From positions 3,881,802 to 3,945,801 of the forward strand of contig NZ_CP048602.1 in assembly GCF_012427705.1 (NCBI RefSeq): 64,000 bases of DNA. Direction: 5' to 3'. The notes beneath the pieces were generated by a model. The model saw nothing but the letters and a program-made list of their open reading frames with translations, had not been told where the DNA came from and searched no databases. How positions within the stretch are numbered: position 1 is the stretch's first letter; each line of letters opens with the position of its first letter. Below, in pieces: positions 52,578 through 61,118 of the stretch. This stretch comes from Vreelandella piezotolerans. GTDB taxonomy: Bacteria > Pseudomonadota > Gammaproteobacteria > Pseudomonadales > Halomonadaceae. Both the position numbers and the translations under genes were made by a program.

Positions 52578-53099
52578 TCAGTAGGTGTCGACGGTGACTG
52601 GGCGCGCATTGCCTGAGTAGGCGCGTTGTTCGACGCTAATGCTGCGATAGCCACTCCCCGATTGAGAGACTTGAACATCGCTACGTTGGCCCAACTGAGT
52701 CACGTAGGTTTCAAGCGGTTGATCGTTGCCTGACTGGATGACATTAGCGGTGTGATAATTGCCCTTTTGCAAAATGACACCTGCATTATTGCCACCCACT
52801 TGTTCGATATTGGCGTTATTCCAATCTCCTCGCTGGCTAATGCGAGAGAAGTTACCTGTTTGATAACTCGCAGAATACGACTGGGTTACGTTCGTACGAT
52901 TGTTGTTACCAATCTGTTGGATAATGCTGAAGTTACCTTGATAGCTCTGCGCATTGGTATCGTTGAAATACTGCTCAATGCGATGGCTAAAAGAGTCTGC
53001 AAAGGTAGGTAATGAAACTGCAGAAGCAATCAAGCAAGCAGCAATAGGTGTCGCTAAGCGAAATGTTGCAGTGCTTTGCTTCGAATCGTTAGGTTTCAT
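52578..53099 (-). CDS. csgB: Curlin minor subunit/nucleator-like protein CsgB
   Basis: ATG 53099 with CAGAGGG upstream gives 173 residues; a start 14 codons earlier is open but less likely. The signal peptide ends near LPTFADS. Curlin repeats follow: QGNFSIIQQIGNNNRTNVTQ, GDWNNANIEQVGGNNAGVIL and GNYHTANVIQSGNDQ. A less regular, basic C-terminus (YRSISVEQRAYSGNARPVTV) recalls the membrane-anchoring last repeat of CsgB. The CsgB/CsgA assignment follows order and repeat regularity. Confidence 0.82.
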   Translation of the reverse strand: MKPNDSKQSTATFRLATPIAACLIASAVSLPTFADSFSHRIEQYFNDTNAQSYQGNFSIIQQIGNNNRTNVTQSYSASYQTGNFSRISQRGDWNNANIEQVGGNNAGVILQKGNYHTANVIQSGNDQPLETYVTQLGQRSDVQVSQSGSGYRSISVEQRAYSGNARPVTVDTY

Positions 53100-53230
53100 T
53101 TTTATTCCCTCTGCAACAATTTGTATCTTTTTGTATTTCATGCGTTGAGTTTGGCTGATTTATATTTTGATGCCATAAGTAAAAAATGTATGTTGCAGGC
53201 GATTTTTTTAGTTAAATCGAGAAAGAATAG

Positions 53231-53246
53231 TATGAGAAAACTCATA
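53231..53246. promoter_or_regulatory. Inverted repeat upstream of csgB
   Basis: TATGAG-AAAA-CTCATA is a perfect 6-bp inverted repeat, 132 bases before the csgB start and just downstream of the csgG terminator. The spacer around it (53100-53261) is AT-rich and should hold the csgBA promoter. Binding of CsgD is a guess. Confidence 0.4.
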
Positions 53247-53261
53247 CTTTTATTGGCATAT

Positions 53262-53291
53262 AAAAACGGCTTTGCGTGGTGGCAAAGCCGT
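53262..53291 (-). terminator. Rho-independent terminator after csgG
   Basis: On the minus strand ACGGCTTTGC, loop CACCAC and GCAAAGCCGT are followed by TTTTTAT. It lies 46 bases after the csgG stop and separates csgDEFG from csgBA transcription. Confidence 0.9.
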
Positions 53292-53336
53292 CAATAGTTT
53301 TATATTGCGTTTCTTTGGTGATAAGTTCAGTAATTC

Positions 53337-54167
53337 TTATAAAAGCGGCGTGGGGGCATTTAAATAATCGGCCAATACTGAGTTTTGCAAGCTAGCCCCG
53401 TTCGATAAATTCCATAGGTTATTCTCTACGCCTCGAGCAATTAAGTGGATAACGGCAGATTCTATGGCTGACATGACGGCAAGCTGGACAGGTTCATTGG
53501 TCGTAATGCCGGCTTCCGCTTCCAGGAGCCGCCTAAAATCAATAAAGCGATACACTCCTGCCCGAAGCTCTTTAGAGTAAATGGTTTTGGTCGTCGTCAC
53601 GTTAGCCAGTATTTCGCCTGTGGATATCTCGACGGCTCGTAAATTGACCGTTACCTGATCCACCTGATACTGCCCTGATGCTCCAATGCCGAAATATTCT
53701 GCACCCGCACCACCGGTTCTGACGTTGGACTCATAAGCAATGATGCCTCCTTCAAGCATGACCGATGCTGCTCTTAACGAGGGCAAAGTATCGGGTTGAT
53801 TAAAGCGCTCAAATTCAGCACGAATGATACGTCGCTCGGTCAGCAGATTTTGCAGCCCCACGCGCTCCAAAGGGATAAACCAACCAGAGTCAGCTAATGC
53901 GCCTGTCAACATCGCTGCGGCACCTTGTGTCACGGCGGTGGAAAAAGTACTGGCTGGAGCAGGGCGGTACTGACCCGTTTGGTCTCGAAAATCATACACA
54001 GAGACGAAGATTTTCCCTGCCGGTGGAGGTAACGAGACTAAATCTTGATAGGTCGCTCCACGGGGCGTCAGGGTTGCCTGTGCACCCTCTAGATTTTCGG
54101 ACGTAGCCACCATCCCCGCGCACCCACTTAGGAGACTGACCATTATAATTGAAGCGATGATTTTCAT
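53337..54167 (-). CDS. csgG: Curli secretion channel lipoprotein CsgG
   Basis: The 276-residue outer-membrane channel subunit has a lipobox LLSGC with Cys16. Family segments are PPPAGKIFVSVYDFRDQTGQ, ALADSGWFIPLERVGLQNLL, ERRIIRAE and GEILANVTTTKTIYSKEL. In the pore constriction loop the E. coli residues Tyr51, Asn55 and Phe56 correspond to Ala, Thr and Phe here (PAPASTFSTAV), so the narrowest rings differ. The C-terminus extends to DYLNAPTPLL. It is the last gene of csgDEFG. Confidence 0.95.
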   Translation of the reverse strand: MKIIASIIMVSLLSGCAGMVATSENLEGAQATLTPRGATYQDLVSLPPPAGKIFVSVYDFRDQTGQYRPAPASTFSTAVTQGAAAMLTGALADSGWFIPLERVGLQNLLTERRIIRAEFERFNQPDTLPSLRAASVMLEGGIIAYESNVRTGGAGAEYFGIGASGQYQVDQVTVNLRAVEISTGEILANVTTTKTIYSKELRAGVYRFIDFRRLLEAEAGITTNEPVQLAVMSAIESAVIHLIARGVENNLWNLSNGASLQNSVLADYLNAPTPLL

Positions 54168-54246
54168 GTTGATCCCCTGGCGACACTTATAGCGTCAGTG
54201 TTCGGTTGTTAAACCGTTTTGATTTTCTTAAGTGCCTGTTTTGTTG

Positions 54247-54675
54247 TTAAGGATTAAATAATCCACCCACGCTAATGTTGGTGACATCCCCTGTTACTTT
54301 ATCAACTACTCTTACAATAAGCTGTCCACCTTCATCGCGTACAACGACACTGAATTCTCCACTATCGAAAGAGCCTTCACCAATTTCGCCGGCGCCTACA
54401 TCGCTAATGAGCTGCGAGATGAGTCTGCTTTCAAGACTTTGAATAAGCCGCTCAGTAGAGGATAGAGGTTCGATGCTTCTTGCATTAGGGTCGCTATTGG
54501 TGTCCTGTGATTGTGCCTTTCCTAGCAAATAGCTACCCATGAAGGGGTCACCGCCAAAAGATGGGTTGAGAGGCTCGTAAATAAGTTCTCCAGCGGTGCT
54601 TTTAAGAGAGAGCGACGCTGCCAAACCAGATATTATCAAGGCACTCAATGTGCTTTTTTTAAGGTTAGCACTCAT
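54247..54675 (-). CDS. csgF: Curli assembly protein CsgF
   Basis: The 142-residue exported protein has a signal peptide ending LKSTAGE. The mature N-terminus has the family block ELIYEPLNPSFGGDP followed by GSYLLGKAQSQ; in E. coli this part plugs the CsgG pore. It ends with VDKVTGDVTNISVGGLFNP. Its ATG shares a base with the csgE stop codon, so it is coupled to csgE. Confidence 0.94.
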   Translation of the reverse strand: MSANLKKSTLSALIISGLAASLSLKSTAGELIYEPLNPSFGGDPFMGSYLLGKAQSQDTNSDPNARSIEPLSSTERLIQSLESRLISQLISDVGAGEIGEGSFDSGEFSVVVRDEGGQLIVRVVDKVTGDVTNISVGGLFNP

Positions 54676-55199
54676 TAGTTTAACTCCTCTTTTCCTAGGT
54701 CTTTGTCTGAGGTAAGCGCTGCCGTGAGCTGCTGTTGCAGAAGCGCTTCTTGGACAACTTGTACAGCTTCTCCTGCGACGCGATCAGCCTCGCTAATACG
54801 AGGAGAGAGCTGGGTTCTGAAGTACATTTTATTGCCTTCCATTATCCATAGTTGGCTACCCCAGCGTGCATCGGGGCGTTCCTGTATGGTGAGTGTTGCG
54901 TTCCCTATAATGCGGTTGTCCATGGCAAGTTGACTAAATGCACGATAAAAGGTCTTACCTGCCATTGTGATCGTGCGATCCACCATGATGCCGGTCAGCT
55001 CACTGCTGCCATGCAGACGGTTCTGTATTTCTGGGCCATCAGGGCTTGATAGCTGGTTAATGTCATCAACAGCTTGGGTATCGCTAACAGACTCTTCCTC
55101 GCTAGCGTTAGCACTACCCATTAGGAGTACAAAAAAAAGTAATCCCAATACGTTGGCTGAATGACTTAGGAGGGTTTTTAACATGTCATCAACCTTCAT
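54675..55199 (-). CDS. csgE: Curli assembly chaperone CsgE
   Basis: CsgE caps the CsgG channel on the periplasmic side and selects substrates. The 174-residue protein has a signal peptide (VLGLLFFVLLMGSANASEE), then an extra acidic segment. The family core follows: GIMVDRTITMAGKTFYRAFS, NATLTIQERPDARWGSQLWI and MYFRTQLSPR. E. coli CsgE is shorter (129); both the N-terminal and C-terminal extensions are unassigned. It begins four bases after csgD. Confidence 0.93.
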   Translation of the reverse strand: MKVDDMLKTLLSHSANVLGLLFFVLLMGSANASEEESVSDTQAVDDINQLSSPDGPEIQNRLHGSSELTGIMVDRTITMAGKTFYRAFSQLAMDNRIIGNATLTIQERPDARWGSQLWIMEGNKMYFRTQLSPRISEADRVAGEAVQVVQEALLQQQLTAALTSDKDLGKEELN

Positions 55200-55203
55200 T
55201 TAG

Positions 55204-55896
55204 CTAACGATGGCGCTGCAAACTGCGCGCTGTTTCGATATTGGGTAAAATGGGGCCTAAGTTTTGGTGAATCCAGTTCAGCGCTTGTATACGGTTATGC
55301 ACATTGATTTTTCTAAAAATATTGTAAAGGTGTGATTTAACCGTGTGCTCACTTACAAAGAGTTTGTCGGCAATCTGTTGATTGGAGGAGCCAGCACTAA
55401 GTAGCGAAATGATCTCCATTTCTCGATTGGTCAAGCCGCAGGCAGGTCGAAACGCGTTGCTTTGATATTTGCGGTAAAAAAGGATCAAACGGGCCATCAA
55501 ATCGCGTGACATCCAAAGCTCACCTTCGAGTAACGCGTGAATCCCTTTACAGATCACTTCAAGACTCTCGTCACGGTAAAAGACGCCTTTGAGCTGGGCG
55601 CATGACAGCGCTTCCAGTGCATGGTCCATATCGCGAATATTGAAGGCGGCCAGCGAGGTTTTGGCCAAGTTATCAGGAAGATTTTCCTGCCACTCGGGTA
55701 GCTCCTCTACGCCGATATGGTCGCTATCGATGAGTATTAACAGCTTGTTTGGAATGATCGTGGGTAGTGAACTTTTAGGTGAGTGAATGCTTACCGTACA
55801 CCCTGTGTGTTCGTGTAAGTAATCGGCAAAAAGCTGCGCCTGTGGGCTTTTTTCGGTGATGATGTACACCAAGCCGTGCGTTTTTTCTTGGGACAT
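55204..55896 (-). CDS. csgD: LuxR-family curli regulator CsgD
   Basis: The 230-residue regulator has an N-terminal receiver-like domain (residues 1-130, with VYIITEKSPQAQLFADYL) that lacks the full acidic pocket, as in CsgD. The C-terminal LuxR HTH is LTNREMEIISLLSAGSSNQQ, then IADKLFVSEHTVKSHLYNIF. In enterobacteria CsgD activates csgBA. Here it heads csgDEFG. The 285 bases upstream, shared with divergent rdgB, are AT-rich and probably hold its promoter; no specific operator could be assigned. Confidence 0.9.
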   Translation of the reverse strand: MSQEKTHGLVYIITEKSPQAQLFADYLHEHTGCTVSIHSPKSSLPTIIPNKLLILIDSDHIGVEELPEWQENLPDNLAKTSLAAFNIRDMDHALEALSCAQLKGVFYRDESLEVICKGIHALLEGELWMSRDLMARLILFYRKYQSNAFRPACGLTNREMEIISLLSAGSSNQQIADKLFVSEHTVKSHLYNIFRKINVHNRIQALNWIHQNLGPILPNIETARSLQRHR

Positions 55897-56181
55897 TGGG
55901 GAGGCCTCATGAGCGTAAAGCGTGAGCAGGTGACTAAATGAGTGTTGCCTATAAGCTACATTTCGTAAAGATTTGTTATCAATATAATTATAAAAGTAAT
56001 TTGCACTTTGTTATTACTTTTTGGAATATATAGTTCAAGCTATTGTTTTTAGATGCATTTACTAGTGGATAATGGTCAATGATTGCGCTGAGTGACAAGA
56101 TACACTGAGTAACATTGTGTTGCCTTTAGCTGTGTTCTCGATAGGCGTAAACTGGCCCCATCATGTGAAGAGGTCGCCCCT

Positions 56182-56790
56182 ATGAATGCAGCCAATACGC
56201 TCGTTTTAGCCAGTGGAAATTCTGGAAAATTAAAAGAATTCAATCAGTTGCTATCGCCCCTTGGACTGGATGTACGCCCCCAGGCTGAGTTTGGTGTGCA
56301 CGATGTCGAAGAGACTGGACTGACGTTCGTTGAAAATGCGCTGTTAAAGGCCCGTGAAGCGAGTCGCGTAAGCGGGTTACCGGCGCTCGCCGACGACTCA
56401 GGTCTGGAGGTCGATGCGTTGCATGGAGCGCCTGGCATTTACTCTGCTCGCTATGCCGGTGAGCCGAAAAGTGACGAGCGTAACAACGAGAAACTGCTGG
56501 CAGCACTCAGTGAGTGCGCGGAAGGCCAGCGCACGGGCCGTTATTGGTGTGTCTTGGTCTATTTACGCCATGCAGCAGACCCGGTACCTGTGATCGTTCA
56601 ACGAAGTTGGGAAGGAGAAGTATTGGCTCATCCCCGGGGAGAGGGCGGTTTTGGCTACGATCCGCTGTTCTGGCTACCCGATCAGGGGATGAGCGTGGCA
56701 GAACTGCCCAGTGAAACGAAGAACCGCTTGAGCCATCGCGGACGTGCGTTACACGCGTTGGTGGACATTCTGAAGGTGGCGCATGGCTAA
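56182..56790 (+). CDS. rdgB: XTP/dITP diphosphatase RdgB
   Basis: This is a house-cleaning nucleotidase of 202 residues that removes dITP and XTP. Family segments are LVLASGNSGKLKEFNQLL, ETGLTFVENALLKAREAS, LPALADDSGLEVDALHGAPG, EGGFGYDPLFWLPDQG and LPSETKNRLSHRGRAL. Its end overlaps the hemW start by eight bases. Confidence 0.96.
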   Translation: MNAANTLVLASGNSGKLKEFNQLLSPLGLDVRPQAEFGVHDVEETGLTFVENALLKAREASRVSGLPALADDSGLEVDALHGAPGIYSARYAGEPKSDERNNEKLLAALSECAEGQRTGRYWCVLVYLRHAADPVPVIVQRSWEGEVLAHPRGEGGFGYDPLFWLPDQGMSVAELPSETKNRLSHRGRALHALVDILKVAHG

Positions 56791-57958
56791 TCGATTGCCG
56801 CCGCTCTCGCTTTATATTCATACACCTTGGTGTGTACGCAAGTGCCCTTACTGCGATTTCAATTCTCACGAACCTGAATCTGGCGCCAATGACCTACCCG
56901 AAGCGGCCTATTTGGCCGCCTTGCTGAGTGATTTGGACGGCGATTTGGCGCTGGCGTCTGGCCGTACTCTTCAAACCATTTTTATTGGCGGCGGCACGCC
57001 TAGCTTGCTATCGCCGACGTTTTATCGACAGTTATTCGATGGCATTCGTGAGCGGCTCGCCTTTTCGCCTAGCATTGAAATCACCCTGGAAGCCAATCCA
57101 GGCACGACCGAGCAGCAGCGGTTCATTGGTTATCGGGAAGCCGGTATCAATCGATTGTCTTTGGGGGTGCAGAGTTTCCGCCCCACTCAACTGAGTGCGT
57201 TGGGGCGAATTCATACCGGCAACGAAGCGGTGACTGCCATCGGTGAAGCCAGAGCGGCGGGATTCGATAACCTCAACATCGACCTCATGCACGGCTTGCC
57301 CCAACAAACACCTGAGCAAGCCATGGAAGATATCGATCAGGCGCTTGCCCTCGATCCTGAGCATCTTTCGTGGTACCAGCTCACCCTGGAGCCCAATACG
57401 GCGTTTTTTTCTCACCCTCCTCCTTTGCCAGAGGAGGAGGCGTTGTGGGACATTCAGGAGGCGGGGCACCAGCGCCTGGAGCAAGCTGGGCTGCGTCGAT
57501 ACGAGATATCGGCCTATGCCCGTCCGGGATGTCAGAGTCGCCATAACCTAAACTACTGGCGATTTGGCGATTACCTAGGAATTGGGGCAGGCGCTCATGC
57601 AAAGCTCTCCTCCATAGATTCCCAAGGGAAGTGGCAGATCGAACGGCGTTGGAAGACGCGCCAACCTAATGCGTACTTGCGCCGTGCCAATGACCCGCGT
57701 GGCTTCCTGGCAGGCCAGCAACTCATCGAGCCCCGCGAACTACCACTGGAGTTTGCCATGAACGCGCTCCGACTGACCGAAGGGGTACCATTGGCGGATT
57801 GGGCGGCTCACACTGGCCAGCCAGAGGCACTGTTACTTGCGCGTTTACACAGTGCTCAAGAAAAAGGACTTTTAATGGAAATGCCTGAAAAGCTGCGTGC
57901 ATCGCCCCAAGGTCTATTATTCTTGAACGAGTTGCTGGCCTTGATCAGCGAAGAGTGA
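56783..57958 (+). CDS. hemW: Radical SAM haem chaperone HemW
   Basis: The 391-residue protein has the radical SAM motif C-x3-C-x2-C in TPWCVRKCPYCDFNSH, followed by FIGGGTPSLLSP, RLSLGVQSF and NLNYWRFGDYLGIGAGAHAK. It is related to coproporphyrinogen dehydrogenase but of HemW type, binding haem. It is coupled to rdgB. Confidence 0.95.
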   Translation: MANRLPPLSLYIHTPWCVRKCPYCDFNSHEPESGANDLPEAAYLAALLSDLDGDLALASGRTLQTIFIGGGTPSLLSPTFYRQLFDGIRERLAFSPSIEITLEANPGTTEQQRFIGYREAGINRLSLGVQSFRPTQLSALGRIHTGNEAVTAIGEARAAGFDNLNIDLMHGLPQQTPEQAMEDIDQALALDPEHLSWYQLTLEPNTAFFSHPPPLPEEEALWDIQEAGHQRLEQAGLRRYEISAYARPGCQSRHNLNYWRFGDYLGIGAGAHAKLSSIDSQGKWQIERRWKTRQPNAYLRRANDPRGFLAGQQLIEPRELPLEFAMNALRLTEGVPLADWAAHTGQPEALLLARLHSAQEKGLLMEMPEKLRASPQGLLFLNELLALISEE

Positions 57959-58005
57959 CCAGCGATCGATTCGGTACACCCTCAATCATAAACAAGGAGT
58001 GAGTG

Positions 58006-58677
58006 ATGCGTATTTCTCGACTACTGACCCCACTGGCAGCGGCGATATTACTGGCTGGCTGCGCGACGTCCGATCCTTACGGCGGTCAAACGCAGCGCTC
58101 GAGCACCGCCATGGGCACCGGCATTGGTGCAGCGATTGGTGCAGCGGCGGGCGCTTTATCCGGTGATGGCAGTACGAGCCGTCGTGACCGTGCGCTAATT
58201 GGTGCCGCTGTGGGTGCGGCCGCCGGTGCAGGCGTGGGTGCCTATATGGACCGTCAAGAGCAGCAGCTTCGCAATAACCTGCAAGGATCGCGTATCGAGA
58301 TCGATCGGCGCGGTGACGATATCGTGCTCAACATGCCCAGCAGCGTTACGTTCGGATTCGATTCTGCCGAGCTCACCTCGGATGCGCGCAGCGCTCTAAA
58401 CGAAGTGGCGAATGTCCTCACTCAGTACACCGATACCCGCGTAAACATTGCTGGCCATACGGATAGCACCGGGGATGCCAGCTACAACCAGCGCCTCTCA
58501 GAGCGTCGTGCCCAATCGGTCGGCAGCTACCTGAGCCAAAATGGCGTCTCTTCCATGCGGTTGAATACCATGGGCTACGGTGCTAATCAGCCGGTGGCTA
58601 GCAATGCTACCGAGCAGGGGCGCGCGCAGAACCGTCGCGTAGAAATCACCCTGACGCCTACCGGCAACGGCCAATAA
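58006..58677 (+). CDS. OmpA-like peptidoglycan-binding lipoprotein (YiaD type)
   Basis: ATG 58006 follows AAGGAG by six bases and gives 223 residues. The lipobox is LLAGC. Glycine-zipper segments (GTGIGAAIGAAAGALSG and GAAVGAAAGAGVGAYMDRQ) precede an OmpA domain with FGFDSAELTSDARSALNEVA, IAGHTDSTGDASYNQRLSER and NRRVEITLTP. The zippers probably insert in the outer membrane, and the OmpA part binds peptidoglycan. It has its own terminator. Confidence 0.92.
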   Translation: MRISRLLTPLAAAILLAGCATSDPYGGQTQRSSTAMGTGIGAAIGAAAGALSGDGSTSRRDRALIGAAVGAAAGAGVGAYMDRQEQQLRNNLQGSRIEIDRRGDDIVLNMPSSVTFGFDSAELTSDARSALNEVANVLTQYTDTRVNIAGHTDSTGDASYNQRLSERRAQSVGSYLSQNGVSSMRLNTMGYGANQPVASNATEQGRAQNRRVEITLTPTGNGQ

Positions 58678-58707
58678 TATGCGTTAATCCCGGCATTGCC
58701 GCCCAAC

Positions 58708-58738
58708 GCCCGCTATGCTCACATAGCGGGCTTTTTTT
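58708..58738 (+). terminator. Rho-independent terminator after the OmpA-like gene
   Basis: The perfect 10-bp stem GCCCGCTATG / CATAGCGGGC with loop CTCA is followed by seven T residues. Confidence 0.95.
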
Positions 58739-58760
58739 GTTCAATTGCTAGCGAGCTGCC

Positions 58761-59606
58761 ATGCTGTCGTATCAACACGCCTACCACGCCGGTAACTTTG
58801 CCGATGTTCATAAGCATTTAACGCTTTACGCGGTGACAGATTATTTATTACGTAAAAAATCATCAATTACATATATTGATACCCATGCAGGCAGAGGGCT
58901 CTACCCGCTCGCCACGAAAGAGACTCAGCGGCTTCAAGAGTATCGAGAGGGCGTCGCACCGCTCTGGCAGGTTCGGCAGCAGTTGAGTGATCCGTTGCTT
59001 GGTAAATGGATGGCGTCGTTGGAAAGCGCGCAGCCCCAATCGACTGTGCTTTCGCACTACCCTGGCTCACCCTGGTGGCTGGCTCAAAGACTGCGTGAGC
59101 AGGACTCACTGCGCCTATTTGAGCTGCACCCTGGTGAGCACGAGCATTTGAGCGGGCAAGCGTTGCCCAAACAGGCCCGACGCGTTTATGGGGATGGGTT
59201 GCTGGGCCTGAAGCAGCTGTTGCCGGTGGCAACGCCACGGCTGTGCGTGTTGATAGATCCGAGTTACGAGCGCAAAGTGGAGTATCAAGAGGTCGTCGAC
59301 GCGGCGGCTTACAACCTCGAAAAAGCACGCCACGCCGTGGTGATGATCTGGTACCCGCTACTGCCCGCCGGGCATCATGACACGTTGCTCAGCGGCCTTG
59401 AAGCGAGCGGAATTCGCAAGATTTGGCACAGTGAGCTGCTGTTACGCGCCTCGGCGGAGGGCACGCATGGCATGTATGGAAGCGGCATGGTGGTGATCAA
59501 TCCACCCTGGGGACTGGATGAGCAATTGTCAGCAGCGATGGCTCAGGTGGCACCGCTGCTGGGGAGTGACAGCCACTACCGCGCTAAATGGCTCGTAGGT
59601 GAGTAG
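58761..59606 (+). CDS. rlmJ: 23S rRNA (adenine2030-N6)-methyltransferase RlmJ
   Basis: The 281-residue methyltransferase begins MLSYQHAYHAGNFADVHKHL and contains YIDTHAGRGLYPL, the catalytic DPSYE motif in VLIDPSYERKVEYQEV and GMYGSGMVVINPPWGL. It is convergent with mnmE. Confidence 0.95.
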   Translation: MLSYQHAYHAGNFADVHKHLTLYAVTDYLLRKKSSITYIDTHAGRGLYPLATKETQRLQEYREGVAPLWQVRQQLSDPLLGKWMASLESAQPQSTVLSHYPGSPWWLAQRLREQDSLRLFELHPGEHEHLSGQALPKQARRVYGDGLLGLKQLLPVATPRLCVLIDPSYERKVEYQEVVDAAAYNLEKARHAVVMIWYPLLPAGHHDTLLSGLEASGIRKIWHSELLLRASAEGTHGMYGSGMVVINPPWGLDEQLSAAMAQVAPLLGSDSHYRAKWLVGE

Positions 59607-59625
59607 TGGCGGTGAGTGGTGGGGA

Positions 59626-60996
59626 CTATTTACCGATACAGAAGCTGCCAAAGATTTCACCCAGCAGGTCATCGGCACTGAACTCACCAGTGATCTCTCC
59701 TAGTGCTTGCTGCGCATCTCGTAAATCTTCGGCAAGAAGCTCGCCAGCACCGTAGCCATCCAGTTGGGCTCGCCCGGTGTCTAGCGCCGCCATGGCGCGG
59801 TCAAGCGCATCCAGGTGACGTCGGCGGGCAGAGAAGCGGCCTTCGGTCGTGGCAGAGAAGCCCATCACCTCCTTTAGGTGCGTTCTCAAACTATCCACAC
59901 CCTCTCCGGTTTTCGCCGATAGGCGGATGATCGGTGTGGCTGTGGATAAGTCAATGCCTGGCGTTTCTGCACTCGCGTCGATCTTGTTGCGCACCAGCGT
60001 TAGCCGCCGTTGATCCGGAAGGCGCTCCACGAACTCTGGCCAGATACTCATTGGGTTGGTGGCATCCGTGGTGGAAGCATCCACCATGAGCAGTACCCGG
60101 TCGGCCTTTTCGATCTCTTCCCACGCCCGGGCAACGCCGATTTTCTCTACCGCATCGGGCGTATCGCGCAGGCCAGCGGTATCGATGATGTGCAGCGGCA
60201 TACCGTCTAGGTGGATGTACTCCCGAAGGACGTCCCGTGTCGTACCCGCGATATCCGTGACGATGGCGGTGTCTTGCTCGGTCAGTGCGTTCAGCAGGCT
60301 CGATTTACCGGCATTGGGACGCCCTGCAATCACTACACTCATGCCCTCGCGTAGCAGCGCGCCCTGCCCAGCGGCTTTGCGAACGGCGACGAGTGCTTGC
60401 TGAACGCTCTCCAAATGCGTAGCGACATGGCCATCGGCGAGAAAGTCGATCTCTTCCTCTGGGAAATCGATGGCGGCTTCCACGTAAACGCGCAGTTCGA
60501 TCAGCCGTTCTACCAGAGCCGATACGCGCTGGGAGAATTCGCCCTGTAACGAGCGCACGGCGTTTTCAGCAGCGGATCGGGAAGTGGCATCGATCAAATC
60601 GGCAATCGCTTCTGCCTGGGCCAAATCAAGCTTGTCGTTGAGGAACGCCCGTTCGGAGAATTCCCCCGGCCGGGCCAGGCGAGCACCGAGCTGCAGGCAG
60701 CGCTCTAGCAGCATATCCATGATGATGGGACCGCCGTGGCCCTGCAACTCCAGCACGTCCTCACCGGTGAAGGAGTGAGGACCATTGAACAGTAGCGCGA
60801 TGCCCTCGTCGATAATGCCCTCAGCGCCGTGAAACGGCCCGTAATGGGCGTAGCGAGGAGCAGGGCAGGTCCCGAGTATTTCGGCGGCTATCGTACGGCA
60901 GGCGGGGCCTGACACGCGAATGATGCCCACGCCGCCACGGCCAGGGGGGGTTGCCAAGGCGGTAATGGTGTCTTGGGTATAGAGTCGGTCGGCCAT
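59626..60996 (-). CDS. mnmE: tRNA modification GTPase MnmE
   Basis: ATG 60996 with AGGAAG upstream gives 456 residues; the frame is open further upstream without homology. The order is the N-terminal tetrahydrofolate domain ([20 protein letters not shown]), a helical domain, and the G domain with [20 protein letters not shown] and NKID. The C-terminal FCIGK carries the essential cysteine. It partners MnmG, whose gene is 17.6 kb away here instead of adjacent. Confidence 0.97.
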   Translation of the reverse strand: MADRLYTQDTITALATPPGRGGVGIIRVSGPACRTIAAEILGTCPAPRYAHYGPFHGAEGIIDEGIALLFNGPHSFTGEDVLELQGHGGPIIMDMLLERCLQLGARLARPGEFSERAFLNDKLDLAQAEAIADLIDATSRSAAENAVRSLQGEFSQRVSALVERLIELRVYVEAAIDFPEEEIDFLADGHVATHLESVQQALVAVRKAAGQGALLREGMSVVIAGRPNAGKSSLLNALTEQDTAIVTDIAGTTRDVLREYIHLDGMPLHIIDTAGLRDTPDAVEKIGVARAWEEIEKADRVLLMVDASTTDATNPMSIWPEFVERLPDQRRLTLVRNKIDASAETPGIDLSTATPIIRLSAKTGEGVDSLRTHLKEVMGFSATTEGRFSARRRHLDALDRAMAALDTGRAQLDGYGAGELLAEDLRDAQQALGEITGEFSADDLLGEIFGSFCIGK

Positions 60997-61071
60997 GACG
61001 CTTCCTAAAGACGAAAGAGGGAGAGAGTGTTTCGCGATGGCGCTCATGATGAGCACCTTCGCCCTAAAACG

Positions 61072-61099
61072 CCAGACCCCCGCAAAGGCGGGGGTCTGG
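61072..61099 (-). terminator. Terminator of the rpmH-rnpA-yidC transcript
   Basis: The perfect 12-bp stem CCAGACCCCCGC / GCGGGGGTCTGG, with a four-base loop, lies 20 bases after the yidC stop. On the minus strand it is followed by CGTTTTAG, a short T-run. Confidence 0.85.
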
Positions 61100-61118
61100 G
61101 AGTAGCAGAGGGGGGCGA

